DNA of 64,000 nt from JBJXHN01 sp046233135 (GCA_046233135.1 JBJXHN010000005.1:1-64000), one strand, 5' to 3'; shown: positions 25,869 to 35,241, counted from the first letter of the stretch. Notes: generated from the sequence alone by a model not told the origin. A program made the numbers and translations.

Positions 25869-27263
25869 TCATTTCCCGCCGAAACGCTCCGAGATCACCG
25901 CCATCAGCGGCTTCAACGCTTGCGCTGCGCCGCCTTCCGGGCGGCCCGGACGCGGGCTTGGTTGCCAGGCGAACAAATCCAGGTGAACCCAGGAAATACT
26001 TGCTTCGACAAAGGCTTGCAGGAACAACGCCGCCGTAATGGACCCCGCGAAAGGGCCATCCGGTGCGTTATTCAGGTCGGCAATTTTGCTTTCGACCATC
26101 CGTTTGTATGGCGCCCAAAGAGGCATCCGCCAAATCGGATCCCGCAGCCGCAACGATGCCGATTCCAGGGACTCGGCCAGGACATCATCGTTGCTGAACA
26201 TGGCCGGCAGCTCCGGTCCCAGGGCGACGCGGGCCGCCCCGGTCAGAGTCGCGCAGTCGATCAGCAGGTCCGGCTTCTCCGCCGCCGCTTCGGTCAGGGC
26301 ATCGGCCAGCACCAGCCGGCCTTCGGCATCGGTGTTGCCGACTTCCACGGTCAGACCCTTCCGGCTTTGCAACACATCGCCGGGACGAAAGGCCCCTCCC
26401 GACACCGCGTTGTCCACCGCCGGAATCAGCACCCGCAGCCGTACCGGCAGAGCGGCATCCATGATCATCCCCGCCAGGGCCAGCACGTGCGCCGCCCCGC
26501 CCATATCCTTTTTCATCAGACGCATGCCGGCCGACGGCTTCAGATCCAGACCACCGGTGTCGAAACAAACGCCCTTGCCCACCAGGGTCAGGCGCGGCGC
26601 GGCGGGATCCCCCCAGATCAGATCGATCAGCCGGGGCGCCCGGGTGCTCGCCCGGCCGACGGCGTGGATCATCGGGAAACCGGCCTTGGCCAGGAAATCA
26701 CCGACCACCACTTCCAGCTGGGCATTGTGGCGCAGGGCCAGGGCGTTGGCGGCATCGGCCAGATCCGCCGGCCCCATATCCTCGGCCGGCGTGTTGACCA
26801 GATCGCGCACCAGCGCCGTCGCCTCCACCAGACGAGCCACGGCCGCCCGGTCGGCGCCGTCAGGCCACAGCAGGCGGGCGCGCGGCGTGGCTTCGGCCCG
26901 CTTGTAGCGGCTGAAGCGATAGGCTGCCAGCGCCCAGGCCGTGGCCACGTCGTCAGCCCAGCCGTCGGGCAGGGAATCGGTAACCAGATGGTAATCGGCC
27001 GCCGGCAAGGCTTCGGCCGCTGCGGCAAAGGCCCAGGGATCATCCCCGTCCCCCAGCCCCACCAGGGCGCCTGCCAATGCTCCGTCTGTCCCCGGCAGGG
27101 CGTGCACCGCCCCGCTGCGCCCGTCGAACCCGCCAGCCTTCGCCCAGGCAGCCCAGGACGCGGGCTCCAGACTGTCGAGGATACGGGCACAATCGGCTTT
27201 GGGCACGGCGATCAGCGGCAGAGTCCCCCCATCGGTCGGGGCGGAAAGCAGGGTATCAAGCAC
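25869..27263 (-). CDS. Leucyl aminopeptidase family protein (M17)
   Basis: A 464-residue zinc/manganese aminopeptidase. The catalytic half has VGKGVCFDTGGLDLKPSAGM near 224, with metal ligands Lys and Asp, and the M17 signature NTDAEGRLVLADAL near 307, followed by LTGAARVALG. The N-terminal half is the diverged substrate-control domain. The GTG at 27263 is chosen: GGAG lies nine bases before it, and upstream in-frame sequence is proline-rich and unlike protein. It differs from classical PepA in its shorter N-terminus. A cytoplasmic role in peptide turnover is expected. Confidence 0.85.
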   Translation of the reverse strand: MLDTLLSAPTDGGTLPLIAVPKADCARILDSLEPASWAAWAKAGGFDGRSGAVHALPGTDGALAGALVGLGDGDDPWAFAAAAEALPAADYHLVTDSLPDGWADDVATAWALAAYRFSRYKRAEATPRARLLWPDGADRAAVARLVEATALVRDLVNTPAEDMGPADLADAANALALRHNAQLEVVVGDFLAKAGFPMIHAVGRASTRAPRLIDLIWGDPAAPRLTLVGKGVCFDTGGLDLKPSAGMRLMKKDMGGAAHVLALAGMIMDAALPVRLRVLIPAVDNAVSGGAFRPGDVLQSRKGLTVEVGNTDAEGRLVLADALTEAAAEKPDLLIDCATLTGAARVALGPELPAMFSNDDVLAESLESASLRLRDPIWRMPLWAPYKRMVESKIADLNNAPDGPFAGSITAALFLQAFVEASISWVHLDLFAWQPSPRPGRPEGGAAQALKPLMAVISERFGGK

Positions 27264-27409
27264 GGACGAGGTCTCCAGGAACACGGGGAACAGGGGACAA
27301 CAAGGCGGGACCGGCGGAAAAGGCCGGGCGGATTGCCCCGAAACTCCGGGCGCCGGAAAAGCGGAACCCGGGATACGAGCGGAGCCGAACGGGGCCGGAA
27401 CGGAAGATG

Positions 27410-28441
27410 TTACTCCGTTTCCGTCTCCTTGAGGATGCCCATCCGCCGATAAGCGGTGGCCGCTGCGGGATGAAGGGGAACCGCGATTCCTTGCAGCGCC
27501 CGTTCCGGTTTGGTCCGCCGCAACTGGGGCGGCCCCTTGGCGAACAGTGCCTGCGTGGTGGGATGCCACAGGGCATCTGTAATGCCCTCGATCAGGTCAT
27601 CGGGCTCATCGGCCCGGGTCACCAGCACCGCCCCCACCTGCACCGTGGTGATCGGCAGCGCGTTGCCGTAGATGCGCTGGGGAATCAGACCCAGGGTCAG
27701 GTAGGGCGAGGCATTGACCATATCCTCCACCTTCTGCCCCTCGATAGGCACCACATCGATTTCCGCCCGTCCCATCAGATCCGAAACGGCCGCGACCGGT
27801 TCGCCGCCGAAAAAGAAGTAGCCGTCGATCTCTCCGGCCGCCAGCAGGTCGCTGGACGACCCCGGTCCTTCGTACCGGGCCTGCACCGCCTCTTCAGTCA
27901 CCCCGACGGCATTCAGCACCTGACGCACGGTCACCAGGGTTCCGGACCCCATCTCGCCCAGGGAAATCCGCTTTCCGACGATGTCTGTCACCCCGGCAAT
28001 GCCCGTTTCCCGCCGCACCACCAGGTGCATGCTTTCCTTGTACAGCGCGGCGATAGCCCGCAACCCGGCGAAGGGCGCCTGTTCCGAAAACGATTCGGTT
28101 CCGCTATGGGCGGCATAGGCCACGTCGGCCTGGGAGATGGCGAGGTCCAGCCCCTTGGCTCGCAGGCGTTCCAGATTGTCGACAGAGCCCATGGTGGACT
28201 GGGCCACGGCGATCAGCCCGGGCACCCCGCATGACCCGCCCCGGTCGCAGGGCCGCGATCCGGGCGGATTGGAAATGGCGCTGGCGATCACGCCGCCGAC
28301 AGGGAAATAAGCCCCGCTGGTCCGGCCGGTCCCCAGGCGCAAGAAGCGGATATCCTGGGCCGTCGCGGACAAGGGGCGCCCCACGAGAAGGGGCAGCAGG
28401 GGCAAGGCGAGCAATGCGCGCCGGGATAGGAGATGGGCCAC
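27410..28441 (-). CDS. TAXI-family TRAP transporter solute-binding protein
   Basis: A 343-residue periplasmic binding protein. A signal peptide with an RR (LLSRRALLALPLLPLLVG) ends near ATA. The mature part begins with IRFLRLGTGRTSGAYFPVGG, the TAXI family hallmark, followed by a cysteine-containing CDRGGSCGVPGL and the typical DIVGKRISLGEMGSGTLVT. The GTG at 28441 is chosen because GGAGGA precedes it by six bases and it puts the signal peptide at the N-terminus. No TRAP membrane subunit is found nearby, so it is an orphan here. Organic acids or amino acids such as glutamate are usual ligands, but its own is unknown. Confidence 0.88.
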   Translation of the reverse strand: MAHLLSRRALLALPLLPLLVGRPLSATAQDIRFLRLGTGRTSGAYFPVGGVIASAISNPPGSRPCDRGGSCGVPGLIAVAQSTMGSVDNLERLRAKGLDLAISQADVAYAAHSGTESFSEQAPFAGLRAIAALYKESMHLVVRRETGIAGVTDIVGKRISLGEMGSGTLVTVRQVLNAVGVTEEAVQARYEGPGSSSDLLAAGEIDGYFFFGGEPVAAVSDLMGRAEIDVVPIEGQKVEDMVNASPYLTLGLIPQRIYGNALPITTVQVGAVLVTRADEPDDLIEGITDALWHPTTQALFAKGPPQLRRTKPERALQGIAVPLHPAAATAYRRMGILKETETE

Positions 28442-28667
28442 AGGCGTCCTCCGGTCGACGTCTCGTTTCCGTCCGTCGGGGAACCCCGGCCGGACCACCG
28501 AAGCATTACCCTATTTCGGAAGCGAACGGACAGTGTGCAATGGTCTCAGGTCCCATATCCGGCCATAACAGCCGATCTGCCCCCTTGACCGCGTCCCCTG
28601 CGATGCGTCTTTTCTCTCTTGCCCGCCCCGACACCAGCATTCATTTCACTCAGCGGAACGACTCCCC

Positions 28668-29480
28668 ATGCCCCACTCTCTTCCCCCTGTTCAGGCATCC
28701 GATCACCGGGTGCGGATTGCGGACAGCGTCGCCGATGGCGCCCTGTTCGTGCGGACATGGGACCCGGAGTCGGCCAAGCCACTGGGGAAGGTGCCGATCC
28801 TGCTGCTGCACGATTCCCTTGGCTGCATCGCCCTGTGGCGCAGCTTTCCGGAGCGGCTTGCGGCGGAAACGGGGCGGCGGGTGATCGCCTATGACCGCCT
28901 GGGGTTCGGTCAGTCCGACCCCCATCCCGGCCGGCTGGGTGTCGATTTCGTCACCGACGAGGCCGCGCGGGCGCTGCCGGCCCTGTGTGCAGCCCTGGCG
29001 GTCGAGGATTTCATCCTGTGCGGCCACAGTGTCGGCGGCGGCATGTCGATTGAAGCGGCCGCCCGCCATCCGGAACCCTGCCGAGCGCTGATCACCATCG
29101 CCGCCCAGGCCTTCGTGGAGGACCGGACCCTGGCGGGCATCCGCAAGGCACAGGCAGACTTCGAGGATCCGGCTGCCCTCGCCCGGCTGGCCAAGTACCA
29201 TGGAGAAAAAGCCCGCTGGGTCGTCGACGCCTGGGTGGAGAGCTGGCTGTCCCCGGCCTTTGCCGACTGGACCGTGGATGCGGCCCTGGCGGCGATCCGC
29301 TGCCCGGTCCTGGCCCTGCATGGAGAGAACGACGAATACGGCTCGCTGATCCACCCCACCCGCATCGCCGAGGGCCGGGGCACCGCCGAGATCCTGCCCG
29401 GCATCGGCCACGTCCCCCACCGCGAGGCGGAAGGCATGGTCACCGGCTTGATCCGGGAGTTTGTGGAAGGGATTGCCTGA
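28668..29480 (+). CDS. Alpha/beta hydrolase
   Basis: A 270-residue alpha/beta-hydrolase-fold protein. The oxyanion-side stretch VPILLLHDSLGCIALW is near 42, the nucleophile elbow CGHSVGGG puts the serine near 119, the acidic residue is likely in LHGENDEYGS near 220, and the histidine is in GIGHVPHRE near 247. All triad members are therefore present. No lid domain typical of a named enzyme can be recognised, so the substrate is open (ester, lactone or C-C bond). It has no signal peptide and is probably cytoplasmic. Its end overlaps the convergent transporter gene by 41 bases. Confidence 0.85.
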   Translation: MPHSLPPVQASDHRVRIADSVADGALFVRTWDPESAKPLGKVPILLLHDSLGCIALWRSFPERLAAETGRRVIAYDRLGFGQSDPHPGRLGVDFVTDEAARALPALCAALAVEDFILCGHSVGGGMSIEAAARHPEPCRALITIAAQAFVEDRTLAGIRKAQADFEDPAALARLAKYHGEKARWVVDAWVESWLSPAFADWTVDAALAAIRCPVLALHGENDEYGSLIHPTRIAEGRGTAEILPGIGHVPHREAEGMVTGLIREFVEGIA

Positions 29481-30408
29481 CCCGCCCCGCCCGCATACCG
29501 GCCAGCGTCAACCCCAGAACGCACCCCCCGACCACCACCAGCGCGGCAATCTGATAAGGGAAGATCGCCTCTCCCAGCGCCACCGCGGCCAGCACCATGG
29601 TCAGGGCCGGCCACGGCGTGGTGATCGAGCTGGCCAGCGATACGTCGATATGCCGGACGGCATGGAACCAGGCGATCAACTCCATGTAGTAGACCAGTCC
29701 CATGCCCACCGCCGAGACCTGGAACAACGCTCCGGACACCACCTCGCCCAGGGTTTCCGGCGCCGTCACGGCAATCAGGATCAGCAGGAACACCGTGGAG
29801 ATGGTGACCCGGAAGAAGGTGACCTGTACCGGCGTGACCGGCGTACGGCCCAGTTCTTCCTTGATGATCACATGGGCGATGCTCCACAGAAACGGAACCC
29901 CCAGCGAGACCAGGAACCACGGTGACAGGCCGGACACCCGCAGGGTCCCCCCCGTCCCCAGAGTGTACAATGCCGCCACCAGCACCAGGGTCAGCATCAG
30001 CTCCGGAGCGGTCTTGCGGCGCTTCAGGAACAGGCTTTCCCACAGGATCGCGAACAGCGGATAGGCCTGCATGGCAATCGCCGCCGTCGCCGCCCCGGCC
30101 TTTTCCACACCCAGCACATACAGATAGGTGGACAGACCGAACAGCGCCCCCGTGCCCAGCGCCACCAGCCCCATCCGCCAGCGCAGCCGCCCCGACAGGC
30201 GCATGCCGAACACACCCCGCTCCGGACCGCGCATCTCCGCAACGAACAGCGGCACGGCAAAGACCGTCTGCCAGACCGACAGGGCGAAAGCGAACGCCAG
30301 CGCATCGACCACCGCCGGCCGGCTGTTGGCGATCACCGGCATGGTCCCGAGCAGCATCAGGCACACCAGCGAGAAAACGACACCCTTGGCCGGCGTTCGG
30401 TCGATCAT
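29440..30408 (-). CDS. EamA-family (DMT superfamily) transporter
   Basis: A 322-residue membrane protein with ten predicted hydrophobic segments arranged as two EamA halves. The halves begin near FSLVCLMLLGTMPVIANSRP and SPWFLVSLGVPFLWSIAHV. Features include LYVLGVEKAGAATAAIAMQA and, in the second half, SLASSITTPWPALTMVLAAV and ALGEAIFPYQIAAL, typical of metabolite exporters. It is divergent from the MocR regulator with only 85 bases between them, a common pairing in which MocR controls an exporter. The substrate is unknown; an amine or amino acid is likely by analogy. Confidence 0.88.
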   Translation of the reverse strand: MIDRTPAKGVVFSLVCLMLLGTMPVIANSRPAVVDALAFAFALSVWQTVFAVPLFVAEMRGPERGVFGMRLSGRLRWRMGLVALGTGALFGLSTYLYVLGVEKAGAATAAIAMQAYPLFAILWESLFLKRRKTAPELMLTLVLVAALYTLGTGGTLRVSGLSPWFLVSLGVPFLWSIAHVIIKEELGRTPVTPVQVTFFRVTISTVFLLILIAVTAPETLGEVVSGALFQVSAVGMGLVYYMELIAWFHAVRHIDVSLASSITTPWPALTMVLAAVALGEAIFPYQIAALVVVGGCVLGLTLAGMRAGRVRQSLPQTPGSSR

Positions 30409-30428
30409 TGCTCTGCCTCTGGATTACA

Positions 30429-30444
30429 ATTGCATTGATTGCAT
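30429..30444. promoter_or_regulatory. Direct repeat, candidate MocR operator
   Basis: ATTGCAT occurs at 30429-30435 and again at 30438-30444, in the 85-base gap between the DMT transporter and the MocR gene. MocR proteins such as PdxR and GabR bind direct repeats between divergent genes, so this is the natural candidate site. Confidence 0.5.
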
Positions 30445-30493
30445 CCGAAAATGCTCCCACCCTCTATTGGCTCGCAAGCGGGACTTTGATCTG

Positions 30494-31888
30494 ATGGCAA
30501 TTTGGCTCCCCACCCTGGACGGCCGGCGCGGCCCCCAGTACCTGCGTATCGTCGAGGCCCTGGCCGAAGCCGTTGCCGACGGCTCCCTGCCGCCCGGCAC
30601 CCGTTTGCCGCCCCATCGGGAGCTGGCCTATCAGCTCGGCCTATCGCCCAACACCACCAGCCGCGCCTATGCCGAGGGGGTGAAGCGCGCCCTGCTGCGC
30701 GGCGAGGTGGGACGCGGCACCTATGTCCGGGCGCCGGATCCCGCGCCCGAAAGCGGCAGGACAGGCAGCCTGCTCCGCCGCCGGGACGGGCCGATCGACC
30801 TGTCGCGCAACCTGCCCCTGCCCGGCCAGGCCGAACCGGCTGCCCGGCGGGCACTGGCCGCGCTGGCCGGCGGCGGAAGCCTGTCCCCCCTGCTGGATGA
30901 CCAGACGACCCCGGACCCCGGCGCGGGCACCGCCGCAGCCCTGTCCTGGCTGGCCGCCTGCGGGGTGGAGGCGCGCGCGCCGGAAGTGGTGATCACCAGC
31001 GGCGCCCAGCACGGGTTGTTCTGCGCCCTGACGTCCCTGCTGCGCCCCGGCGATCTGCTGCTGACCGAGGCCTTGAGCTACGCCCCCGTGCGCGCCATGG
31101 CCAGCCGCCTGGGTCTGACGGTACGGGGCGTTGCCATGGATGCCGAGGGCCTGCGGCCCGATGCCGTGGACGCCGCCTGTACCGACGCCGCCCCCCGGGC
31201 ACTGTATCTGGTGCCGACCCTGCACGCGCCGACCACCGTCACCCTGTCCCCCGAACGTCGAACCGCCATCGCGGACATTGCCCGGCGACGCGGCCTGCTG
31301 GTGATCGAGGACGATGTCTTCGCGCCCCTGAAACCCGACCGCCCGCCCCCCATCGCCACCCTCGCCCCGAACCGCACGCTTTATGTCACCAGCCTGTCCA
31401 AGGGTGTGGCGCCTGGCCTGCGCATCGGCATCCTGCGTGCCCCCGAAACCCTGGCACCCGCCCTGCGCCATGGGGTGAGCCTGACCACCTGGATGACCCC
31501 GCCGCTGACCGCCGCCGTCGCCGCCCGGCTGATTCTGGACGGGACGGCCGCCCGGCTGGTGAAGGCGCAACAGGCCGCCGCTGGCCGGCGGCAGAAGGTC
31601 GCGCAATCGGAACTGGCGGGTATCCCTTTTGTGGCGGATCCCTGCGGGCTACACCTGTGGCTGCCCCTGCCCGAAGGCACGCGTGCCGATGCTTTTCGCG
31701 CCGAAGCCGCCCGGCGCGGGGTCTTGCTCGCCGAAGCCAGGGAGTTTGCCGTCTCCGCCGCAGATGCCCCGGACGCCGTTCGCCTGTGTCTCAGTCACGA
31801 AGCCCAGGAAGAACGGGTGCGGGAGGGGGTGCGGCGACTTGCCCGATTGTGGAAAGAGGGCGTTGTGGGGAGTGGAGTCGTCGTTTGA
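30494..31888 (+). CDS. MocR-family regulator (GntR winged helix fused to aminotransferase-like domain)
   Basis: A 464-residue fusion. Residues 1-75 are a GntR winged helix (YLRIVEALAEAVADGSLPPG and RELAYQLGLSPNTTSRAYAE). The rest is a type-I fold PLP domain with SGAQHGLFCALTSLL, VIEDDVFAPL near 272 and TSLSKGVAPGLRIG, with the PLP lysine near 303. Such proteins act as regulators that use PLP chemistry to sense an amine or vitamer. ATG 30494 is chosen because the GntR domain starts there; upstream in-frame codons are not conserved in style. It is divergent from the EamA exporter. Confidence 0.9.
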   Translation: MAIWLPTLDGRRGPQYLRIVEALAEAVADGSLPPGTRLPPHRELAYQLGLSPNTTSRAYAEGVKRALLRGEVGRGTYVRAPDPAPESGRTGSLLRRRDGPIDLSRNLPLPGQAEPAARRALAALAGGGSLSPLLDDQTTPDPGAGTAAALSWLAACGVEARAPEVVITSGAQHGLFCALTSLLRPGDLLLTEALSYAPVRAMASRLGLTVRGVAMDAEGLRPDAVDAACTDAAPRALYLVPTLHAPTTVTLSPERRTAIADIARRRGLLVIEDDVFAPLKPDRPPPIATLAPNRTLYVTSLSKGVAPGLRIGILRAPETLAPALRHGVSLTTWMTPPLTAAVAARLILDGTAARLVKAQQAAAGRRQKVAQSELAGIPFVADPCGLHLWLPLPEGTRADAFRAEAARRGVLLAEAREFAVSAADAPDAVRLCLSHEAQEERVREGVRRLARLWKEGVVGSGVVV

Positions 31889-31927
31889 CAGGAACTTTGC
31901 CGCTGCGCGGTAGTGGGACCGGCGGCG

Positions 31928-31952
31928 CCCAAAGGGATTTTATCCCCTTGGG
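31928..31952. terminator. Hairpin between convergent mocR-like and PBP4 genes
   Basis: CCCAAAGGG (31928-31936) and CCCCTTGGG (31944-31952) form a nine-pair stem with one mismatch and an AT-rich loop, followed by CCCTTTTG. It sits in the 74-base convergent gap and may end both transcripts. Confidence 0.5.
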
Positions 31953-31962
31953 AACCCTTTTG

Positions 31963-33804
31963 TCAGAACGCTTGCAGCCACAGACTCACCAAGTCTTTTT
32001 CCAGGGTTCTTGCCCGATGCAGCCAGCCTTTCGCGGCCGCCACCGCCCGCGGAGAGGCATTCGCGTCCTTCTCGTCAAAGGTCGCACGCTTGTCCAGGTC
32101 GGAGGTGAACACCGCAAATACCGCCGGCCGGCCACTGCGGCTGACCAGATAGCCCGCCAAACCCCGGCCGTAGTACATGGTGCCCGTCTTCGCCCAGACC
32201 TGCGGATAGTCCTCCACCTTCGCGGGTTTGCGGCCATCCTTGTCCGCCCAGGCCCGGCGCGGCAGTAATTCCGCATAATCCAGCCCAGAGAAGCTGAACC
32301 GCTGCGCATAGCGCAGGATCGCCGCCATCTGCGCCGGCGTCGTCCGGCTGTCCGACGACAGACCGGAATGATTGGCCAGGACGAACCCGGTCCAGTCCAC
32401 ATCGGGCATCGCGCCGGAAAACACCTGGCCCATGAACGTCCCGCTGTCGGTCATCGACAGCGGCTGTCCCGTTACCCGGCGGGTCGCCGTCAGGCCGATC
32501 AGTTCGGCGGCCAAATTGTTGGAATGCAACAGCGTCCGCCGCGCCACCTCGTACAAGGGCTCGCTGAAGGCCCGGGCCAGCGGTCGGGCATCGGTCGGCA
32601 TCGGACCGGGCCTGGGTGCCGGCAGCTCGATCCCTCCCCGCGCAGCCAGCGCCCGAAAAACCGCCGCCGCCTGTGCGCCCGGCTCCTTGACCGGAAGCCA
32701 GCGGCTGCCATCCGGCGGCAGAGTCGGCGACAGCACCCAGGTGGCCTTGGGCAAGGCAACCTTGCCCCCGACCGGCTCCAGGCTCGCCGCCTTCACCGTC
32801 GGGGCCTCGGCTTCATAGCGGAAGAAGCGGCCGCCCTCGCTCCAGGGACCGTCACCGGTACCCGTACGCCGCACGCTCACCCGGTCCACCGGTGGGCTGC
32901 CATACATCTCGACGAAACGCGGCCCCTTGCGATCCCAGCTCAGCATCACCCGGTTGAAGTCCAGCGACAGCGCCCCCCAGCCGGGGTTGTAGGCAATATC
33001 ATCGGGCTGGGCCGCGTCGATTTCCGGCCCGCCTCGCAGGAAGGTGTCGTCATACAGGAACCGGCCGTCCAGCCGCTTCACCCCCGCCCGGGCCAGGTCC
33101 TTGATCAGGGTCTTCATCCGGTCGGCGTCCAGCAGCGGATCCCCTTCGCCGGTCAGCCAGAGGGTGCCTTTGAGTGTCCCGTTCTTGTCGACCACGCCGT
33201 CCGTTGCCAGTTCGGTCTCGAAACGATAAGACGGGCCGAGGATATCCAGCGCCACCACCGTCGTCGGCACCTTAGCCACCGATGCCGGCAGGAACGACCG
33301 GTTCCCGTTATGCGCGGCCAGCACCTCTCCCGTCCCCAGGTCCAGCACCATGTAGCCGACCTGAACCGCCGGAAATCCGGCCTTGGCGATCAGCGCTTGC
33401 GCATCGGGCAGCGGCGGCGGCGGCTTGGCCTCCGACGGCGGCAGGGGCGCCCGGCCGTCCGCCGTCATCACCACCGGCGTATTGCCGGGGTCGCCCACGT
33501 CCGCCGGAGCGGCTTCCACCACCGTTCGGACTTCAGCGTCGATATCGGCCTTCGCTTCCGCAGCGGTCTTAGGTGCCGGAGGACTGGCGGCAGACGCTTC
33601 AGCCGGAGAATCGACGGGTGCTTCGGAAATCCGTTCCGAAGCCGGGACCTCCGCCACCGGAGAGGCGATCACCGCCGGCACGGCCGGCTTCGGCGACGGC
33701 ACCGGCACGGCCGCCAACAGGGGCATCGAATGGGCAGTCAGGCTGGCGAGCAAAAGAGCAGCACCAAAGCCAAGGCGCGGCAACAGGGGGCGCAAGGGCG
33801 CCAT
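31963..33804 (-). CDS. dacB: D-alanyl-D-alanine carboxypeptidase/endopeptidase (PBP4, peptidase S13)
   Basis: A 613-residue periplasmic penicillin-binding protein that trims or cleaves peptidoglycan cross-links. A signal peptide (about 10-35) is followed by a 110-residue Pro/Ala/Glu linker that is longer than usual. The S13 catalytic motifs are present in order: SVAK near 174 (nucleophile serine), SNN near 424, and KTG near 537. LTGEGDPLL is the usual start of the inserted domain. ATG 33804 is chosen for its GGAG at eight bases and the signal peptide right after it. Divergent from a glycosyltransferase across about 280 bases. Confidence 0.92.
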   Translation of the reverse strand: MAPLRPLLPRLGFGAALLLASLTAHSMPLLAAVPVPSPKPAVPAVIASPVAEVPASERISEAPVDSPAEASAASPPAPKTAAEAKADIDAEVRTVVEAAPADVGDPGNTPVVMTADGRAPLPPSEAKPPPPLPDAQALIAKAGFPAVQVGYMVLDLGTGEVLAAHNGNRSFLPASVAKVPTTVVALDILGPSYRFETELATDGVVDKNGTLKGTLWLTGEGDPLLDADRMKTLIKDLARAGVKRLDGRFLYDDTFLRGGPEIDAAQPDDIAYNPGWGALSLDFNRVMLSWDRKGPRFVEMYGSPPVDRVSVRRTGTGDGPWSEGGRFFRYEAEAPTVKAASLEPVGGKVALPKATWVLSPTLPPDGSRWLPVKEPGAQAAAVFRALAARGGIELPAPRPGPMPTDARPLARAFSEPLYEVARRTLLHSNNLAAELIGLTATRRVTGQPLSMTDSGTFMGQVFSGAMPDVDWTGFVLANHSGLSSDSRTTPAQMAAILRYAQRFSFSGLDYAELLPRRAWADKDGRKPAKVEDYPQVWAKTGTMYYGRGLAGYLVSRSGRPAVFAVFTSDLDKRATFDEKDANASPRAVAAAKGWLHRARTLEKDLVSLWLQAF

Positions 33805-34085
33805 GGTCGGACTCCGTCGGTTCGGCCTGACTACACAGGCGGCATGCCCCCAGAATCCCACGACCGGAGTCCCATGAAAAGAGGCGATCACGCGGGCGCG
33901 TCCCTATCCGCCATCAAGCTCGCCAGCCGTCCGGGGCAGCGGCGGAAAACCGTGAAACTTTCGTGACTTGGCGGGCTTGTCGTGGCACCGCCCGGCCGAG
34001 AGGCTTATACCCCCGCCTGACAGTGAACGCGGAGCCGCCGACCAATCCGGGATCGTCGGGCCGCCGACCTGACAGGAGAGAGCCG

Positions 34086-35111
34086 TTGCGTATTTCCCTG
34101 GTCACCGACGCCTGGCACCCGCAACCCAATGGGGTTGTCCGGGTCAATGACACCCTGCGTCAGCGCGTCGAGGCGCGCGGCCATATCGTCGAAGTGATCG
34201 AACCGGCCTACTTTCGCTGCATGCCCTGTCCCGGCTATTCGGAAATTCCGCTAGCCCTGCTGCCCCGCCGTCAGGTGGCCCGCATGCTGGACGATTTCCG
34301 CCCCGACGCCATCCATATCGCCACCGAAGGCCCCCTGGGTCAGGCGGCCCGCAAGATCTGCCTGGAGCGCGGCTGGCCCTTCACCTCGGCCTATCACACC
34401 AAGTTCCCCGAATACATCCATGCCCGGCTGCGCCTGTCTCTGGACTGGCTGTACAGTGTCATGCGCCGCTTCCACGGCCCTTCCCGCGCCGTCCTCTGCC
34501 CCTCGCCGTCGGTGCTGCGGGAACTGACGGAGCGGGGTTTCACCAACGTCCGCCCCTGGTCCCATGGCGTGGACACCCAGCTGTTCCACCCCCAGGACAA
34601 GACTTACGTGGACCTGCCCCGGCCCATTTTTCTGTATGTCGGCCGGGTGACGGTGGAAAAGAACCTGCCGGCCTTCCTGGATCTGGACCTGCCCGGCTCC
34701 AAGCTGGTGATCGGGTCGGGTCCCATGCGCGACCAGCTGATCAAGCGCTATCCCGACGTCACTTTCCGCATCGCCCATGGGGACGCGGAACTGTCGCGTT
34801 ATTTCTCCTGCGGCGATGCCTTCGTCTTCCCCTCGCTGACCGACACCTTCGGCCTGGTGATGCTGGAAGCCCTGGCCAGCGGCGTTCCCGTGGCCGCCTT
34901 CCCGGTAACCGGACCGCTGGACGTCATCCGCGACAGCGCCGCCGGGGTCCTGGACACCGATCTGCGCGCTGCCGCCCTGAAAGCCCTGGAGATCGACCCC
35001 GCCCTTTGCCGAGTCCATGCGGAAACCTTCTCGTGGGAACGGGTGGTCGACGAATTCATCGAGGCTCTGGCCCCCATCAACGGCGCCGAATCCCTGAAAG
35101 CCGCCAGCTGA
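34086..35111 (+). CDS. Glycosyltransferase family 4, MgtA/SQD2-like
   Basis: A 341-residue GT-B glycosyltransferase. The start LRISLVTDAWHPQPNGVVRV and the region IHIATEGPLGQAARKICLE followed by PFTSAYHTKFPEY match GDP-mannose- or UDP-sugar-dependent enzymes of the MgtA/SQD2 type, which glycosylate diacylglycerol or phosphatidylinositol-like lipids. The C-terminal donor site shows GSGPMRDQL near 211 and FVFPSLTDTFGLVMLEALAS near 244, with the conserved second glutamate. The TTG at 34086 is chosen because AGGAGAGAG precedes it at an ideal distance. Acts at the inner membrane face; donor sugar not readable. Confidence 0.87.
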   Translation: MRISLVTDAWHPQPNGVVRVNDTLRQRVEARGHIVEVIEPAYFRCMPCPGYSEIPLALLPRRQVARMLDDFRPDAIHIATEGPLGQAARKICLERGWPFTSAYHTKFPEYIHARLRLSLDWLYSVMRRFHGPSRAVLCPSPSVLRELTERGFTNVRPWSHGVDTQLFHPQDKTYVDLPRPIFLYVGRVTVEKNLPAFLDLDLPGSKLVIGSGPMRDQLIKRYPDVTFRIAHGDAELSRYFSCGDAFVFPSLTDTFGLVMLEALASGVPVAAFPVTGPLDVIRDSAAGVLDTDLRAAALKALEIDPALCRVHAETFSWERVVDEFIEALAPINGAESLKAAS

Positions 35112-35140
35112 GCCCTGCATCCTGTGCTACCATGTCACGC

Positions 35141-35187
35141 GATCATTGCCAGCGTCGCTGTCATACGATCATTGACAGCGTCCCTGT
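35141..35187. repeat. Two near-identical direct repeats upstream of the DUF2478 gene
   Basis: A 21-base unit starting GATCATTG and ending CTGT occurs at 35141-35161 and 35167-35187, with two differences and a 26-base period. It lies 55 bases before the DUF2478 start. The regular spacing suggests a regulator site. Confidence 0.55.
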
Positions 35188-35241
35188 TCCCCTGGCGGGA
35201 TAGGCCGTTGGCAGCAGCAGCATGGACAGGAGACCTGGGCG

